Notes: generated from the letters alone by a model not told the origin. A stretch of DNA of 64,000 nucleotides from Proteus cibi (GCF_003144405.1 NZ_PENW01000034.1:62001-126000); one strand, 5' to 3'; numbered from the stretch's first letter, positions 11,791-21,812 are shown. Numbers and translations: made by a program.

Positions 11791-12993
11791 ATGAAATATA
11801 ACTTTGACGAAATTATAGATAGAAAAGATACCGATGCTTTAAATTATGATGGTTGGCGCCAGTATATTTTTAAAGCAGATAAAGACGCGCAATTTGCCTT
11901 TGCTGATAATGAGTTTATCAGAATGTGGGTCGCAGATATGGACTTCTCTACTCCACCTGAAGTGCTTAATGCGATTAAAGCCCGCCTTGATAGAAAAATA
12001 TTAGGTTATACCAAAGTGTATGATGAAGAGTATTACCAAATCTTTAAAGATTGGTGCCAAAGACATTATGATTGGGAAATAGATCCGCGTGAAATTGTAT
12101 TATCACCGGGCATTATTCCTGCATTAAATCGCTTAGTACCTTTATTAATAAAAGAAGATGAAAGTATCCTTATTCAAACACCTTCTTATACACCATTTAA
12201 ACAAGCGGGAGATTATAATTCTCGCCAAGTGATCTATTCTGATTTATTAGAAAAAGACGGTGAATACGCTGTTGACTTTACCGACATGGAACGCAAAATC
12301 AAAGATAAGTCACTCAATATTAAACTCTTTATTTTATGTAATCCTCAAAACCCAACGGGTAAAGTGTGGACAGATGAAGAGCTAATTAAGATGGGGGAAC
12401 TCTGTGTTGAAAATGATATTTGGATGATATCAGATGAAATACATTGTGATTTATTACGTAATGGCGTGACGCATACACCTATTGCTAAACTCTTCCCTCA
12501 TTATGAGAAAATCGTAACTTGTATGGCACCGAGTAAGACATTTAATCTTGCAGGTAATCTAATGTCTCATATCTTTATTAAAAATAAAGAGATAAAAAAA
12601 GAGTGGCTTCGTCTGTATGACGACTTTATTTCACCATTAAGTTTAGTTGCAACAAAAGCCGCTTATTCTGAGTGTGATGAATGGTTAAAACAACTGAAAA
12701 ACTATCTTGATGATAATTTCAAATTAGTAGAAGAATTTGTTCATACGCATTTTCCAAAAGCGAATTTTAAAATACCTGATTCAACCTATTTAGCATGGAT
12801 TAATTTGACAAATTATTTACCCGAAGATGTCGATAACCAACAACTTTCACTCTATTTTGCCAACAAAACAGGCATTTTATTAGAAGGTGGAAATATGTTC
12901 GTTAGTAATGGTGATAACTATATTCGAATTAATCTTGCTTGCCCTCGCGCCATTATCAAAGAGGGATTAAAAAGAATAAAAAACGCCCTTTAA
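11791..12993 (+). CDS. MalY/PatB-type PLP-dependent C-S lyase or aminotransferase
   Basis: Fold-type I PLP enzyme (400 residues). The MalY/PatB subgroup is shown by the N-terminal MWVADMDFSTPPEV, by the PLP-contacting Asp in SDEIHCDL and by the Schiff-base lysine K249 in APSKTFNLAG. Members cleave C-S bonds of cystathionine, cystine or cysteine conjugates to give pyruvate, ammonia and a thiol; some only transaminate. Linked to a permease and an Lrp-type regulator, it may form a thiol-amino-acid catabolic or detoxification unit. The substrate is not determined by sequence. Confidence 0.87.
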   Translation: MKYNFDEIIDRKDTDALNYDGWRQYIFKADKDAQFAFADNEFIRMWVADMDFSTPPEVLNAIKARLDRKILGYTKVYDEEYYQIFKDWCQRHYDWEIDPREIVLSPGIIPALNRLVPLLIKEDESILIQTPSYTPFKQAGDYNSRQVIYSDLLEKDGEYAVDFTDMERKIKDKSLNIKLFILCNPQNPTGKVWTDEELIKMGELCVENDIWMISDEIHCDLLRNGVTHTPIAKLFPHYEKIVTCMAPSKTFNLAGNLMSHIFIKNKEIKKEWLRLYDDFISPLSLVATKAAYSECDEWLKQLKNYLDDNFKLVEEFVHTHFPKANFKIPDSTYLAWINLTNYLPEDVDNQQLSLYFANKTGILLEGGNMFVSNGDNYIRINLACPRAIIKEGLKRIKNAL

Positions 12994-13021
12994 TTTTTAA
13001 TTTATTGAGATGAGTAAACCC

Positions 13022-13070
13022 AAGAAGAGCACCACACTTGATCAATTTATGTCAGTGTCTGCTCTTCTTT
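13022..13070 (+). terminator. Terminator after the permease-lyase pair
   Basis: AAGAAGAGCA pairs with TGCTCTTCTT around an inner imperfect stem (CACT/AGTG), followed by a run of T. It closes the inserted three-gene block before yhdT. Confidence 0.8.
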
Positions 13071-13326
13071 TTTCTTATTTCAATTGTATTATCCCCCCTA
13101 TTTATGACGACTATTTCAACACTTCATTTCTTGATTAAGATATAAATCTATCTCTATTTTTCTTATTCCATTAAATAGAATTCAAACATTAATCCTTTTA
13201 AAACAATAAGATAATCTATTTTTAATATTCCATCATGACTTTGTGATTAATTTTCACTGAATCAATACTCACTTTCCCGTACAATCCCCCCATTCATTTT
13301 TAACCCTATTAAGATTGGGAGAACAG

Positions 13327-13575
13327 ATGGACAAACGTTTTGTTCAGGCCCACAAAGAAGCCCTTTGGGCCCTAATTTTAACTTTTATGTATTTGTTGGG
13401 TTGGTTAATTACCGCCTATTTACCTGATAACACACTAGGCATTACTGGTTTACCTCTTTGGTTTGAGCTCTCATGCTTATTCCTACCTGTTTTGTTTTTT
13501 CTGTTGTGCTATCTGATGGTGCGCTACTTTTTCAAAGATATGCCGTTAGGAGATGAGCATGACGATGCAAACTGA
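13327..13575 (+). CDS. yhdT: YhdT family small membrane protein
   Basis: An 82-residue protein with two membrane segments (about 13-33 and 45-68), first residues MDKRFVQAHKEALWAL as in E. coli YhdT. I start at the ATG at 13327, which has GGGAG five bases upstream; the TTG at 13315 is less likely. Function is unknown, but coupling to panF is conserved across enterobacteria and the two overlap here, so it may assist PanF. Confidence 0.92.
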   Translation: MDKRFVQAHKEALWALILTFMYLLGWLITAYLPDNTLGITGLPLWFELSCLFLPVLFFLLCYLMVRYFFKDMPLGDEHDDAN

Positions 13576-15010
13576 AGTCATAGTGCCACTAATTGGCTAC
13601 CTTCTTCTGGTCTTTCTACTGTCGGCGTATGCTTATCGTAAGCGCGAAAAAGGCGAGTTTCTTAACGAATATTTTCTGGGTAACCGCTCAATGGGTGGCT
13701 TCGTACTCGCCATGACTATCACTGCAACTTATGTCAGTGCAAGTTCCTTTATTGGCGGGCCAGGCGCTGCCTATAAATACGGTATTGGTTGGGTATTACT
13801 TTCGATGATCCAGCTTCCCGCTATTTGGCTCTCGCTGGGTGTTCTAGGGAAAAAATTTGCTATTTTAGCGCGCCGTTATAATGCGGTTACCTTAAACGAT
13901 ATGCTCTATGCTCGTTACAAAAGTCGTTTCCTTGTCTGGTTTGCCAGTTTAAGTCTGTTAGTCGCTTTTGTCGGCGCAATGACAGTACAATTTATTGGTG
14001 GGGCACGTCTACTAGAAACCGCAGCCGGTATTCCTTATGAATTCGGCTTGCTGATCTTTGGGATCTCCATTGCGCTGTATACAGCAATTGGCGGATTTAG
14101 AGCCAGCGTATTAAATGATGCCTTACAAGGTCTAGTGATGTTGCTTGGTACCTTTATTCTTTTGTTTGCCATTATCTATAAAGCCGGTGGATTAGATATT
14201 GCGATACAAAAACTCAATACCATTGATCCTGCATTAACCTCTCCTCAAGGGGCCGATGGAATTTTAAGTGGTCCATTTATGGCATCATTCTGGGTACTTG
14301 TCTGTTTTGGTGTAATTGGCTTGCCACATACTGCGGTACGTTGCATCTCTTACAAAGACAGTAAAGCTATGCATAAAGGGATCATCATTGGCACAATCGT
14401 AATGTCATTATTGATGTTTGGTATGCACTTTGCTGGCGCATTAGGTCGAGCGATCATTCCTGATCTGACTGTGCCTGATCAAGTTATTCCAACATTAATG
14501 GTTGAAGTATTACCGCCTATTGCTGCCGGTATTTTCCTTGCGGCACCTATGGCCGCCATTATGTCAACGATAAATGCACAACTGTTACAATCGTCAGCAA
14601 CGTTGGTCAAAGATCTCTATCTCAATATTGCTCCACATGCGATCACCAATGAGAAACGTATCTCTCGCTTATCAAGCCTTTCGACCTTGATTTTAGGTGT
14701 GTTATTGCTGTTTGCAGCATGGAACCCACCATCAATGATTATTTGGCTTAACTTACTCGCTTTTGGTGGCCTACAAGCTGTTTTCTTATGGCCTTTAGTG
14801 CTCGGGCTTTATTGGCAAAAAGCTAACCGTTATGGTGCTATTGCGGGCATGATCACAGGTGCCACACTCTATGCAGCCCTTGCGACATTTAATATCCAGA
14901 TAGCGGGATTCCACCCTATTGTTCCATCACTGTTGTTGAGCTTAGTCGCGTTTCTTGTGGCTAATCGATTTGGAGAGCATACTCTGCCTCAATCAGCATC
15001 ATTACAGTGA
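13559..15010 (+). CDS. panF: Sodium/pantothenate symporter
   Basis: SSS-family transporter (483 residues, about 12-13 membrane helices) that imports pantothenate, the coenzyme A precursor. The long conserved blocks [29 protein letters not shown] and [10 protein letters not shown] match PanF. The start is taken as the ATG at 13559: AGGAG at 13548-13552 gives a good six-base gap. ATGs at 13553 and 13565 are alternatives. It overlaps yhdT by 17 bases, suggesting translational coupling. Confidence 0.96.
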   Translation: MTMQTEVIVPLIGYLLLVFLLSAYAYRKREKGEFLNEYFLGNRSMGGFVLAMTITATYVSASSFIGGPGAAYKYGIGWVLLSMIQLPAIWLSLGVLGKKFAILARRYNAVTLNDMLYARYKSRFLVWFASLSLLVAFVGAMTVQFIGGARLLETAAGIPYEFGLLIFGISIALYTAIGGFRASVLNDALQGLVMLLGTFILLFAIIYKAGGLDIAIQKLNTIDPALTSPQGADGILSGPFMASFWVLVCFGVIGLPHTAVRCISYKDSKAMHKGIIIGTIVMSLLMFGMHFAGALGRAIIPDLTVPDQVIPTLMVEVLPPIAAGIFLAAPMAAIMSTINAQLLQSSATLVKDLYLNIAPHAITNEKRISRLSSLSTLILGVLLLFAAWNPPSMIIWLNLLAFGGLQAVFLWPLVLGLYWQKANRYGAIAGMITGATLYAALATFNIQIAGFHPIVPSLLLSLVAFLVANRFGEHTLPQSASLQ

Positions 15011-15033
15011 ATTCGTTTTTAAAGAGACTAATT

Positions 15034-15915
15034 ATGCCTTGGATACAATTAAGACTTAATGCAACCGCCACTAATGCAGAAGCTATTGGTGATGAATTGG
15101 TTGAAAGCGGTGCCGTGTCAGTGACTTTCCAAGATAGTCACGATACCCCTATTTTTGAACCTTTACCGGGTGAAACTCGTCTTTGGGGTGATACTGACGT
15201 TATCGGTTTATATGATGCAGAAACTGACATGAAAATCGTGGTGGCGATGCTAGAAAATACGCCATTACTCGGTCAAGGCTTCCTGCATAAAATTGAACAA
15301 CTCGAAGATAAAGATTGGGAACGTGAATGGATGGATAACTTCCACCCAATGCGTTTCGGTGAGCGTTTATGGATTTGCCCAAGCTGGAGAGAAGTGCCTG
15401 ATCCTAACGCCGTAAACGTCATGCTAGACCCTGGTCTTGCATTTGGTACTGGTACCCACCCTACTACCTCATTGTGCCTTCAGTGGCTTGATGGCTTAGA
15501 TTTAGCGGGTAAAACCGTTATCGACTTCGGTTGTGGATCTGGCATTTTAGCTATTGCGGCATTAAAACTAGGTGCAGCAAAAGCAATTGGTATTGATATC
15601 GATCCTCAAGCTATCCAAGCAAGTCGTGATAATGCACAGCGTAATGGTGTTTCTGACGCTCTCACACTGTATCTTGCAAAAGACCAGCCAGATAACCTCA
15701 GTGCCGATGTTGTCGTTGCGAATATTTTAGCGGGTCCATTGCGTGAACTTGCACCGGTTATCAGTACACTGCCTCGTCAAGGTGGACACCTAGGCCTTTC
15801 TGGTGTGTTAGCAACACAAGCAGAAGGTGTTGCCGCGGCTTATGAAGGACTATTTAACTTAGATCCTGTTGCCGAAAAAGAAGAGTGGTGTCGTATTACC
15901 GGTGTGAAAAAATAA
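15034..15915 (+). CDS. prmA: Ribosomal protein L11 methyltransferase
   Basis: SAM-dependent methyltransferase (293 residues) that trimethylates ribosomal protein L11. The N-terminal L11-binding domain (about 1-60) is followed by the Rossmann methyltransferase fold with [18 protein letters not shown] (about residue 166) and the catalytic-loop motif NILAGPL. I choose the ATG at 15034 (MPWIQLRLN, as in E. coli) over a GTG at 15007 inside the panF end. Follows panF as in E. coli. Confidence 0.97.
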   Translation: MPWIQLRLNATATNAEAIGDELVESGAVSVTFQDSHDTPIFEPLPGETRLWGDTDVIGLYDAETDMKIVVAMLENTPLLGQGFLHKIEQLEDKDWEREWMDNFHPMRFGERLWICPSWREVPDPNAVNVMLDPGLAFGTGTHPTTSLCLQWLDGLDLAGKTVIDFGCGSGILAIAALKLGAAKAIGIDIDPQAIQASRDNAQRNGVSDALTLYLAKDQPDNLSADVVVANILAGPLRELAPVISTLPRQGGHLGLSGVLATQAEGVAAAYEGLFNLDPVAEKEEWCRITGVKK

Positions 15916-16191
15916 CACCGGCTAAATATTAACCAAAATGAGATAATCTCATCGCGTTAAAATTTCACTTAATTATTGTTTATCAGGCATTAATCACATT
16001 TTTGCCTGATAAACTCTACTTAGTTTCACTTGTTTATCAATTCTCTACCATCAATTTTTAATTTTTCAAAAATACATAACATTATGTTTTTATTGATTAA
16101 ATAATCAATTTATAAAAAATCAAGTGTAAAGAAGTAACTTTTTTTCGCAATTTGGTTAAACTTTGTCCTTTCATATCTGGCAAAAAATGCG

Positions 16192-16210
16192 TAATATACG
16201 CGCCCTTGCA
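16192..16210 (+). promoter_or_regulatory. dusB-fis promoter, -10 box and GC-rich discriminator
   Basis: TAATAT at 16192-16197 is followed by a GC-rich discriminator (ACGCGCCCTTG). The stretch from about 16180 to 16217 closely resembles the E. coli dusB-fis promoter as I remember it. A GC-rich discriminator is typical of stringently controlled, growth-rate-dependent promoters, as known for fis. The -35 box is weak. Confidence 0.65.
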
Positions 16211-16236
16211 GTCACAGTTTGGCCCTCTTTTCATCT

Positions 16237-17208
16237 ATGCGAATCGGACAGTATCAGTTAAAAAATTGCCTTATCGCGGCTCCCATGGCTGGCGTTACAG
16301 ACCGACCTTTTCGGTCGCTTTGCTATGATATGGGCGCGGGTATGACAGTTTCTGAAATGCTTTCTTCCAATCCTCAGGTTTGGCAGACAGACAAGTCTCG
16401 ATTACGAATGGTACATAGTGATGAATTGGGGATCCGCTCCGTACAAATTGCAGGAAGTGATCCCGTTGATATGGCGACCGCTGCGAAAATAAACGCAGAT
16501 AGTGGCGCTCAAATTATCGACATTAACATGGGTTGCCCTGCAAAAAAGGTGAATAAAAAGCTAGCTGGTTCAGCTCTACTTCGTCATCCCGACCTTGTCG
16601 CAGAGATCCTCTCTGCTGTGGTTAACGCGGTAGATGTTCCTGTTACTCTCAAGATCCGTACTGGCTGGTCACCTGATGAACGTAACTGTGTAGAGATTGC
16701 CAAATTGGCTGAACGTTGTGGTATTCAGGCTCTCACTATTCATGGGCGTACACGTGAGTGTTTGTTCAAAGGGGAAGCCGAATACGACAGCATTCGGACA
16801 GTTAAGCAGAGTGTTTCTATTCCCATCATTGCGAATGGAGACATAACAGACCCGCTAAAAGCCAGAGCAGTATTAGACTACACTGGAGCCGATGCTTTGA
16901 TGATCGGTCGCGCTGCTCAGGGAAGACCCTGGATCTTTCGGGAAATCCAGCACTATCTGGACACAGGTGAACTGTTGCCCCCTCTGCCGATTGCAGAGGT
17001 ACAACAAATAATGCAAAAGCATGTGCGTGAGTTGCACGACTTTTACGGTCAAGGCAAAGGAACTCGCATTGCACGCAAGCATGTCTCTTGGTATCTCAAG
17101 GAACATGCCCCTGATGACCAGTTTCGGCGCTCCTTCAACGCCATAGAGGATGCCAGCGAACAGCTGGAGGCGTTGGAAGCATATTTCGAAAATTTTTTGC
17201 GTAAATAA
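16237..17208 (+). CDS. dusB: tRNA-dihydrouridine synthase B
   Basis: FMN-dependent reductase (323 residues) that makes dihydrouridine in the tRNA D-loop. [15 protein letters not shown] at the N-terminus, the active-site cysteine in [10 protein letters not shown] near residue 100, and IANGDI and [13 protein letters not shown] of the TIM barrel identify Dus; the similarity is closest to DusB. The ATG at 16237 ([10 protein letters not shown]) matches the family start; a TTG 18 bases upstream does not. fis follows after 20 bases in the classic dusB-fis operon. Confidence 0.97.
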   Translation: MRIGQYQLKNCLIAAPMAGVTDRPFRSLCYDMGAGMTVSEMLSSNPQVWQTDKSRLRMVHSDELGIRSVQIAGSDPVDMATAAKINADSGAQIIDINMGCPAKKVNKKLAGSALLRHPDLVAEILSAVVNAVDVPVTLKIRTGWSPDERNCVEIAKLAERCGIQALTIHGRTRECLFKGEAEYDSIRTVKQSVSIPIIANGDITDPLKARAVLDYTGADALMIGRAAQGRPWIFREIQHYLDTGELLPPLPIAEVQQIMQKHVRELHDFYGQGKGTRIARKHVSWYLKEHAPDDQFRRSFNAIEDASEQLEALEAYFENFLRK

Positions 17209-17228
17209 ATAAAAGAGCTGACAGAACT

Positions 17229-17525
17229 ATGTTCGAACAACGCGTAAATTCAGACGTACTAACAGTTGCCACCGTAAATTCACAAGATCAGGTGACCCAA
17301 AAACCTTTACGTGACTCAGTTAAACAAGCACTGAAGAACTATTTTGCTCAATTAAACGGTCAAGATGTTAATGACTTATATGAGCTAGTATTGGCTGAAG
17401 TTGAACAGCCATTGTTGGACATGGTAATGCAGTACACCCGTGGCAACCAAACGCGTGCAGCGCAAATGATGGGCATTAACCGCGGCACACTGCGTAAGAA
17501 ACTGAAAAAATACGGCATGAACTGA
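17229..17525 (+). CDS. fis: Nucleoid-associated protein Fis
   Basis: A 98-residue DNA-bending protein that activates rRNA/tRNA promoters and shapes the nucleoid in fast growth. The N-terminal beta-hairpin arm and helices are followed by the C-terminal HTH ([20 protein letters not shown], about 73-92). The DNA-binding half appears essentially invariant relative to E. coli Fis. In E. coli yhdJ follows; here ybiI does. Confidence 0.99.
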   Translation: MFEQRVNSDVLTVATVNSQDQVTQKPLRDSVKQALKNYFAQLNGQDVNDLYELVLAEVEQPLLDMVMQYTRGNQTRAAQMMGINRGTLRKKLKKYGMN

Positions 17526-17552
17526 TCCTAGTCAGTTAGGTCTATTTTTATA

Positions 17553-17590
17553 AAAAGCCTTTTCTGGGTTTCCAGAAAAGGCTTTTTTGT
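17553..17590 (+). terminator. Terminator of dusB-fis
   Basis: AAAAGCCTTTTCTGG pairs with its exact complement across a GTT loop, followed by six T. One of the strongest intrinsic terminators in the window. Confidence 0.92.
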
Positions 17591-17772
17591 TGCCGCTGAT
17601 CCGTTCTAACTGAGTATTTCTATTATAAATCAATTTAAATCGCGTTAGCTCTTTGAACATAAAACCACACTCTCACTTAAAGCGCCCTACTTTCCTCTTT
17701 ATTTATCTGTTGATTTTTTCACCAGCGCCCCAATAATAGGGTTTATATTCACTGTTAACATAGGAGAATATA

Positions 17773-18039
17773 ATGGCGAGTGGATGGGCTAATGATAGTG
17801 CGGTTCAAGAGCAAATAGATGCCACCATTGATGATGCTATTGCAAGAGCACGTAATCAAATGACGCAAGGTGAAAGTGCAGCGTTTTGTGATGAGTGCGG
17901 TGAACCAATCTCTAAGGCTCGGCAAAAAGCCGTTCCTGGTGTACGTTATTGCTTAAATTGCCAAGAGGCTATTGATAAAAAGAATAGTGCTTTTAGTGGA
18001 TACAATCGTCGTGGCAGTAAAGATAGCCAACTCAGATAA
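17773..18039 (+). CDS. ybiI: DksA/TraR-type zinc-finger protein YbiI
   Basis: A small (88 residues) zinc-finger protein with the C4 motif CDECGEP...CLNC at about residues 36-60, flanked by the start MASGWANDSAVQEQID and the end GYNRRGSKDSQLR, both as in E. coli YbiI. The family is related to DksA but lacks the long coiled coil, so it probably does not act fully as a secondary-channel factor. Function unknown. The ATG has AGGAG eight bases upstream. It is a single gene here. Confidence 0.93.
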   Translation: MASGWANDSAVQEQIDATIDDAIARARNQMTQGESAAFCDECGEPISKARQKAVPGVRYCLNCQEAIDKKNSAFSGYNRRGSKDSQLR

Positions 18040-18065
18040 TCTGCAACTATTATCATATAAAACAA

Positions 18066-18109
18066 AAACTGTACCTTAATATGAGTTTTCTCTACTAAAG
18101 TACAGTTTG
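18066..18109. terminator. Bidirectional terminator between ybiI and the decarboxylase
   Basis: AAACTGTAC pairs with GTACAGTTT around a long loop with some further pairing, and A/T runs flank both sides. It suits the convergent genes on each side. Confidence 0.7.
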
Positions 18110-18135
18110 TTTTATTTAATCAGCCAATGATTTGA

Positions 18136-19872
18136 TTAAATTTTTGCGACTTTCTTTGAGCTCATATTTTGACTCATTTCAGTTAAAATTTTCATGAAAT
18201 TATCAATATGTGCGCGTTCAGTATTTGGGTTCATAAAGACCGCTTTTTCACCAGGAAGATAAATATAGCGGTTATTTTTTGCATATTTAGAACAAGCAAT
18301 AGAATCAACCCAGTTAGTAAATAGGCCTTCTCTACCACGCTGCAAGAAAAGTTTTCTATGCCATTGTGTGTTATGAACCATAAAATCATACGCTTCTTTA
18401 TCAGTCGAACATGTTAGCTCTAAATCAAAAGCAACATTAGGATCTTTGACTAAATTAGGATCATACAGTTTAAAACCAACACTTGGTCCTTGGTTTTGTG
18501 GCACGATCACTTTCGCATTACCCATCTCCAACAACTGATGACGCATATAGTTCGCATTTTGCAAACAGTGGGCAATAATGGTTTGGTAACCCTCAATACC
18601 CATATAGTGCATCGCAGAATAAGCACCAAAAATACCTACACCGCTACGTGTACATTCAATCGTTGATTGTAAGTGAGTTTGACCTTCTAATTCATGCTCA
18701 AAATAGGTGAAATTTTCAGGATCATTTTCAAGTGCGACGAAATCATTGCCGTTTTTCACCAGCACTAAACTTGAGGTATAGGGTACATAGCCCCATTTGT
18801 GGAAGTCGATAGTGATAGAGTCGGCATATTTCAGATGTTTGAATTTCTCAACATTCTGACGTAACCCTTCTAAAGTGACATCATTAATTGCTAGTGGGTT
18901 ACTACTAAAGTCATATTCTAAGAAGAAAATGATCGGCCAACCAACCGCGGCATCAACGTGTACGTGTGGCTTAACAGGGATCTCGAACTCTTCACATAAA
19001 CGGTCACGTAACTCACAAACACCTTTCACATCATCAACACCAAAGGTGTCTGTTGTTCCTGTCGTTAACATAATCGTTGGCACTTTACACTTAACAGTAA
19101 AGCACGCTCTTAATTCACGCTCTAAGTGTTCTAGATTAATGGTGTTATCTTCAGATACTTTAATGCGGATAGTTTTGTTATCGACATCAACCCCTAATAG
19201 GGCAAGGTTGGTCATATTTGAATAGTGACCACCTTGAGAGTTAATGATGCGATAGTCTTGATCTGCTGCCATACCTAAATGCTTAGAATTTGGCATGGAT
19301 TTACGTAAGCCAAAAAGATAACCATATAAGTTACACATGGTGCCACCTTGAGTGAATACACCAGAGGCAACTTCAGGATCGTACCCTACCAATTTAGCGA
19401 CTTTTTTAATCGTCACTTTTTCTAACGCATCAGCGACACCAGAATATTCACAATACACCATGTTAGGGTTGCCCATTAGTCCTAACATTGAACCATAAAC
19501 ACCGGGATCACTTGGCATTGCAATAACGTTTTCAACCGCTAATGGGTTTTCCCAGTTTTTACACAGTGTCGATACTAGCATCAGTAGTTCATTAGGATCG
19601 TTTTCTGGGTAATTAATGTTTTGTTGGATTTCCGTATCCGCCATTAAGCGATCGAATAGCTGTTGCCCATTTGAATAACGTTGTAATTGGTCATTATCAT
19701 TGGTCGTTGTCTTTCTAAACTGTGTAATCGATTGGATTGTTTTATCCTGAAATATCGGCCAATACTTCGGATCTCGGCTGAAAAAGTGAGCAATAACGTC
19801 GTGGTATTTCTTCTCAAATTCCACATTCAGAATGTTAGCAGAAGATAGACCTAATAAATCTTGATTTTTCAC
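18136..19872 (-). CDS. Group II PLP-dependent decarboxylase, substrate unknown
   Basis: A 578-residue fold-type I amino-acid decarboxylase of the glutamate/aromatic/aspartate (group II) superfamily. TQGGTMCNLYG near residue 175, the cofactor Asp in HVDAAVGWP (about 305) and the Schiff-base lysine in TIDFHKWGYVPY (about 359) are the key sites. The start is the GTG at 19872, preceded by GGAG six bases away; the TTG at 19884 has no site. The enzyme is longer than GadB and differs from Enterococcus tyrosine decarboxylase; Asp, Glu or an aromatic amino acid are all possible substrates. No amine antiporter sits beside it. A perfect CRP site lies about 210 bases upstream. Confidence 0.82.
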   Translation of the reverse strand: MKNQDLLGLSSANILNVEFEKKYHDVIAHFFSRDPKYWPIFQDKTIQSITQFRKTTTNDNDQLQRYSNGQQLFDRLMADTEIQQNINYPENDPNELLMLVSTLCKNWENPLAVENVIAMPSDPGVYGSMLGLMGNPNMVYCEYSGVADALEKVTIKKVAKLVGYDPEVASGVFTQGGTMCNLYGYLFGLRKSMPNSKHLGMAADQDYRIINSQGGHYSNMTNLALLGVDVDNKTIRIKVSEDNTINLEHLERELRACFTVKCKVPTIMLTTGTTDTFGVDDVKGVCELRDRLCEEFEIPVKPHVHVDAAVGWPIIFFLEYDFSSNPLAINDVTLEGLRQNVEKFKHLKYADSITIDFHKWGYVPYTSSLVLVKNGNDFVALENDPENFTYFEHELEGQTHLQSTIECTRSGVGIFGAYSAMHYMGIEGYQTIIAHCLQNANYMRHQLLEMGNAKVIVPQNQGPSVGFKLYDPNLVKDPNVAFDLELTCSTDKEAYDFMVHNTQWHRKLFLQRGREGLFTNWVDSIACSKYAKNNRYIYLPGEKAVFMNPNTERAHIDNFMKILTEMSQNMSSKKVAKI

Positions 19873-19884
19873 TATATTCTCCAA

Positions 19885-20565
19885 ATAGAAACCGACGAAA
19901 TGTTAAATTGATTGCATAGCAATACTATACATTTTCTAATTAAATTAGTTAGTGCTTCATGCGATCACATTGGTTCTACCGACAACCACATAAAACAAAA
20001 TATTTCATTTAATATCAATACAATAGAAATCTTCGGAAAGTTAAATTTACAGATGTTATTATTTCATTTATATGCTTATGTGATTGAGATCACAATGAAA
20101 ATAAAGTTATAAACAAAAATAATCACCTGCAATACTATTAACTATTTGAAATATAATCAAAATATAATAATAAGATGCTAACCAACTGATATTACTGAAC
20201 TCTTGATTTAATTAATTGAATTAATCTGTTATTTCCACAATTGGCGCAGCGAAAATTACATTTAATTTAATTACAAAGAACAAAATCAAACGAAATCACT
20301 ATGATATTTTTCATAACCAGCAAATTAATTCTAATTTTAACTATTATTAGGTACAAAATATTGGATAAGGCTGAGCTTGCAGATAGTGCTTAATGAAAAA
20401 ATAAATAAAGAAATCATCACGGTTGATTATTCTGGTAATAACAAAAATATTAGTTAAAATGAAAATTAGTCACCTAACTAAACAATCAGAATATTTACTC
20501 TACATATTTTGTGTTCTTTGCCGATACTTAAAGTAATAGAGTAGGTAATTAACGGAGAACACAAT
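19885..20565. other. AT-rich divergent intergenic region
   Basis: About 680 bases between the decarboxylase and the secreted protein gene with no convincing coding frame. Apart from the CRP site at 20079-20094 and a half-site near 19971, no operator or hairpin was recognised. Confidence 0.5.
20079..20094. promoter_or_regulatory. CRP site upstream of the decarboxylase
   Basis: TGTGATTGAGATCACA is a perfect TGTGA-N6-TCACA core. It is about 210 bases from the decarboxylase start and about 470 bases from the divergent secreted-protein gene, so the decarboxylase is the more likely target. Confidence 0.72.
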
Positions 20566-21015
20566 ATGAAAGCACATATCGCTGTTGCTACTGTATTCGT
20601 ATTATTATCCGCAAGTGTCCATGCTGAAGAATTTACCTGCCAACTTGAAAATGGTAAGTATGTCAGCGTGTTCGTTGAACATGGAAAGCCTCCTGTTTAT
20701 CGCTATGGCACACTTGCTAAAACAGAGATAACACTCCCCGTGCCTCAGCAACCCAATAATAATGTCTTTTATGGACATCAGATGTTTGTTGCAGGGGCAT
20801 CGACTTATATTCGTTTTAAGAATGGAAACTATAGCTATGTCGTTTATGACGGCGAAGGGAGAGGTTGGAATTTTAACGGTATCATTGTTTATAAAAACAA
20901 TAACATTATCAGTAAAAAAGAGTGTAAAGAGCCATTAACACCGAGTCTAAGTAATATCAAAGATTATGCCATCAAAATGGACCCTTACTTAGAAACGTAT
21001 ATTTATGCTCCATAG
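20566..21015 (+). CDS. Secreted protein of unknown function
   Basis: A 149-residue protein that I do not recognise. Residues 1-20 form a clear Sec signal peptide ending ASVHA before EEFTC. The mature part is beta-rich in appearance, with Gly, Tyr and Asn plentiful, and has only two cysteines (FTC near 24 and KKEC near 125), so a single periplasmic disulfide is likely. The ATG has GGAG eight bases upstream and a terminator follows at 21042. It stands alone between the decarboxylase and deoD, which gives no hint of function. Confidence 0.75.
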   Translation: MKAHIAVATVFVLLSASVHAEEFTCQLENGKYVSVFVEHGKPPVYRYGTLAKTEITLPVPQQPNNNVFYGHQMFVAGASTYIRFKNGNYSYVVYDGEGRGWNFNGIIVYKNNNIISKKECKEPLTPSLSNIKDYAIKMDPYLETYIYAP

Positions 21016-21041
21016 TTTTTCGCTTTATTAATTAGACATAA

Positions 21042-21071
21042 AAAAACCCAATTTAAAAATTGGGTTTTTTA
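21042..21071. terminator. Bidirectional terminator between the secreted-protein gene and deoD
   Basis: AAAAAACCCAATTT and AAATTGGGTTTTTT form a compact stem with A/T tracts on both sides, so it ends both convergent transcripts. Confidence 0.9.
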
Positions 21072-21095
21072 TTTTTAAGCAACGAAATGTCTTGA

Positions 21096-21812
21096 TTAGT
21101 CTTTTAATAACAGAACAGATTCTAATGCAATTTCAATCATTTCATTAAAAGTAGTTTGACGCTCTTCTGCTGTGGTCTGTGTCCCTTTCTTGATGTGGTC
21201 AGAGACAGTACAGATAGTCAGTGCTTTTGCGCCGTATTCAGCAGCAACACCATAGATACCAGCAGCTTCCATCTCAACACCGAGGATGCCGTATTTTTCC
21301 ATTACATCAAACATTTCTGGATCTGGAGAGTAGAACAGATCAGCAGAGAAGATATTACCAACGCGAACTTTAATATCTTTCGCTTTTGCTGCATCAACAG
21401 CATTTTGAACTAATTGGTAATCAGCGATAGCAGCGAAATCTTGGTCTTTGAAACGCAGACGGTTAACTTTAGAGTCAGTACATGCGCCCATACCAATAAC
21501 AACATCACGCAGTTCAACATCAGGTAATACTGCACCACATGAGCCCACACGGATGATCACTTTTACGCCAAAGTCAGTAATAAGTTCTTTCGCGTAAATT
21601 GAGCAGGAAGGGATACCCATACCATGACCCATTACAGAAACTTTACGGCCTTTATACGTACCTGTAAAACCTAACATACCACGAACATTGTTTACTTGAC
21701 GAACGTCTTGTAAAAAAGTTTCAGCGATGTATTTAGCACGAAGCGGATCGCCCGGCATTAAAACGACATCAGCAAAATCGCCCATTTCTGCGTTAATATG
21801 AGGGGTAGCCAT
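21096..21812 (-). CDS. deoD: Purine nucleoside phosphorylase DeoD
   Basis: Hexameric PNP (238 residues) that phosphorolyses purine (deoxy)nucleosides to base and (deoxy)ribose-1-phosphate. [13 protein letters not shown] near residue 20 holds a phosphate-binding Arg, [11 protein letters not shown] near 180 holds the ribose-binding Met-Glu pair, and CTVSDH near 203 the base-contacting Asp. Last gene of deoCABD; 77 bases from deoB. Confidence 0.98.
   Translation of the reverse strand: MATPHINAEMGDFADVVLMPGDPLRAKYIAETFLQDVRQVNNVRGMLGFTGTYKGRKVSVMGHGMGIPSCSIYAKELITDFGVKVIIRVGSCGAVLPDVELRDVVIGMGACTDSKVNRLRFKDQDFAAIADYQLVQNAVDAAKAKDIKVRVGNIFSADLFYSPDPEMFDVMEKYGILGVEMEAAGIYGVAAEYGAKALTICTVSDHIKKGTQTTAEERQTTFNEMIEIALESVLLLKD

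Noticed and set aside
18875-19225. 116-codon plus-strand frame inside the decarboxylase gene
   Set aside because: Antisense to the conserved PLP-binding region and without a ribosome site.
19912-20112. 66-codon plus-strand frame in the intergenic region before the secreted-protein gene
   Set aside because: AT-rich, spans the CRP site, no ribosome site and no recognisable protein.
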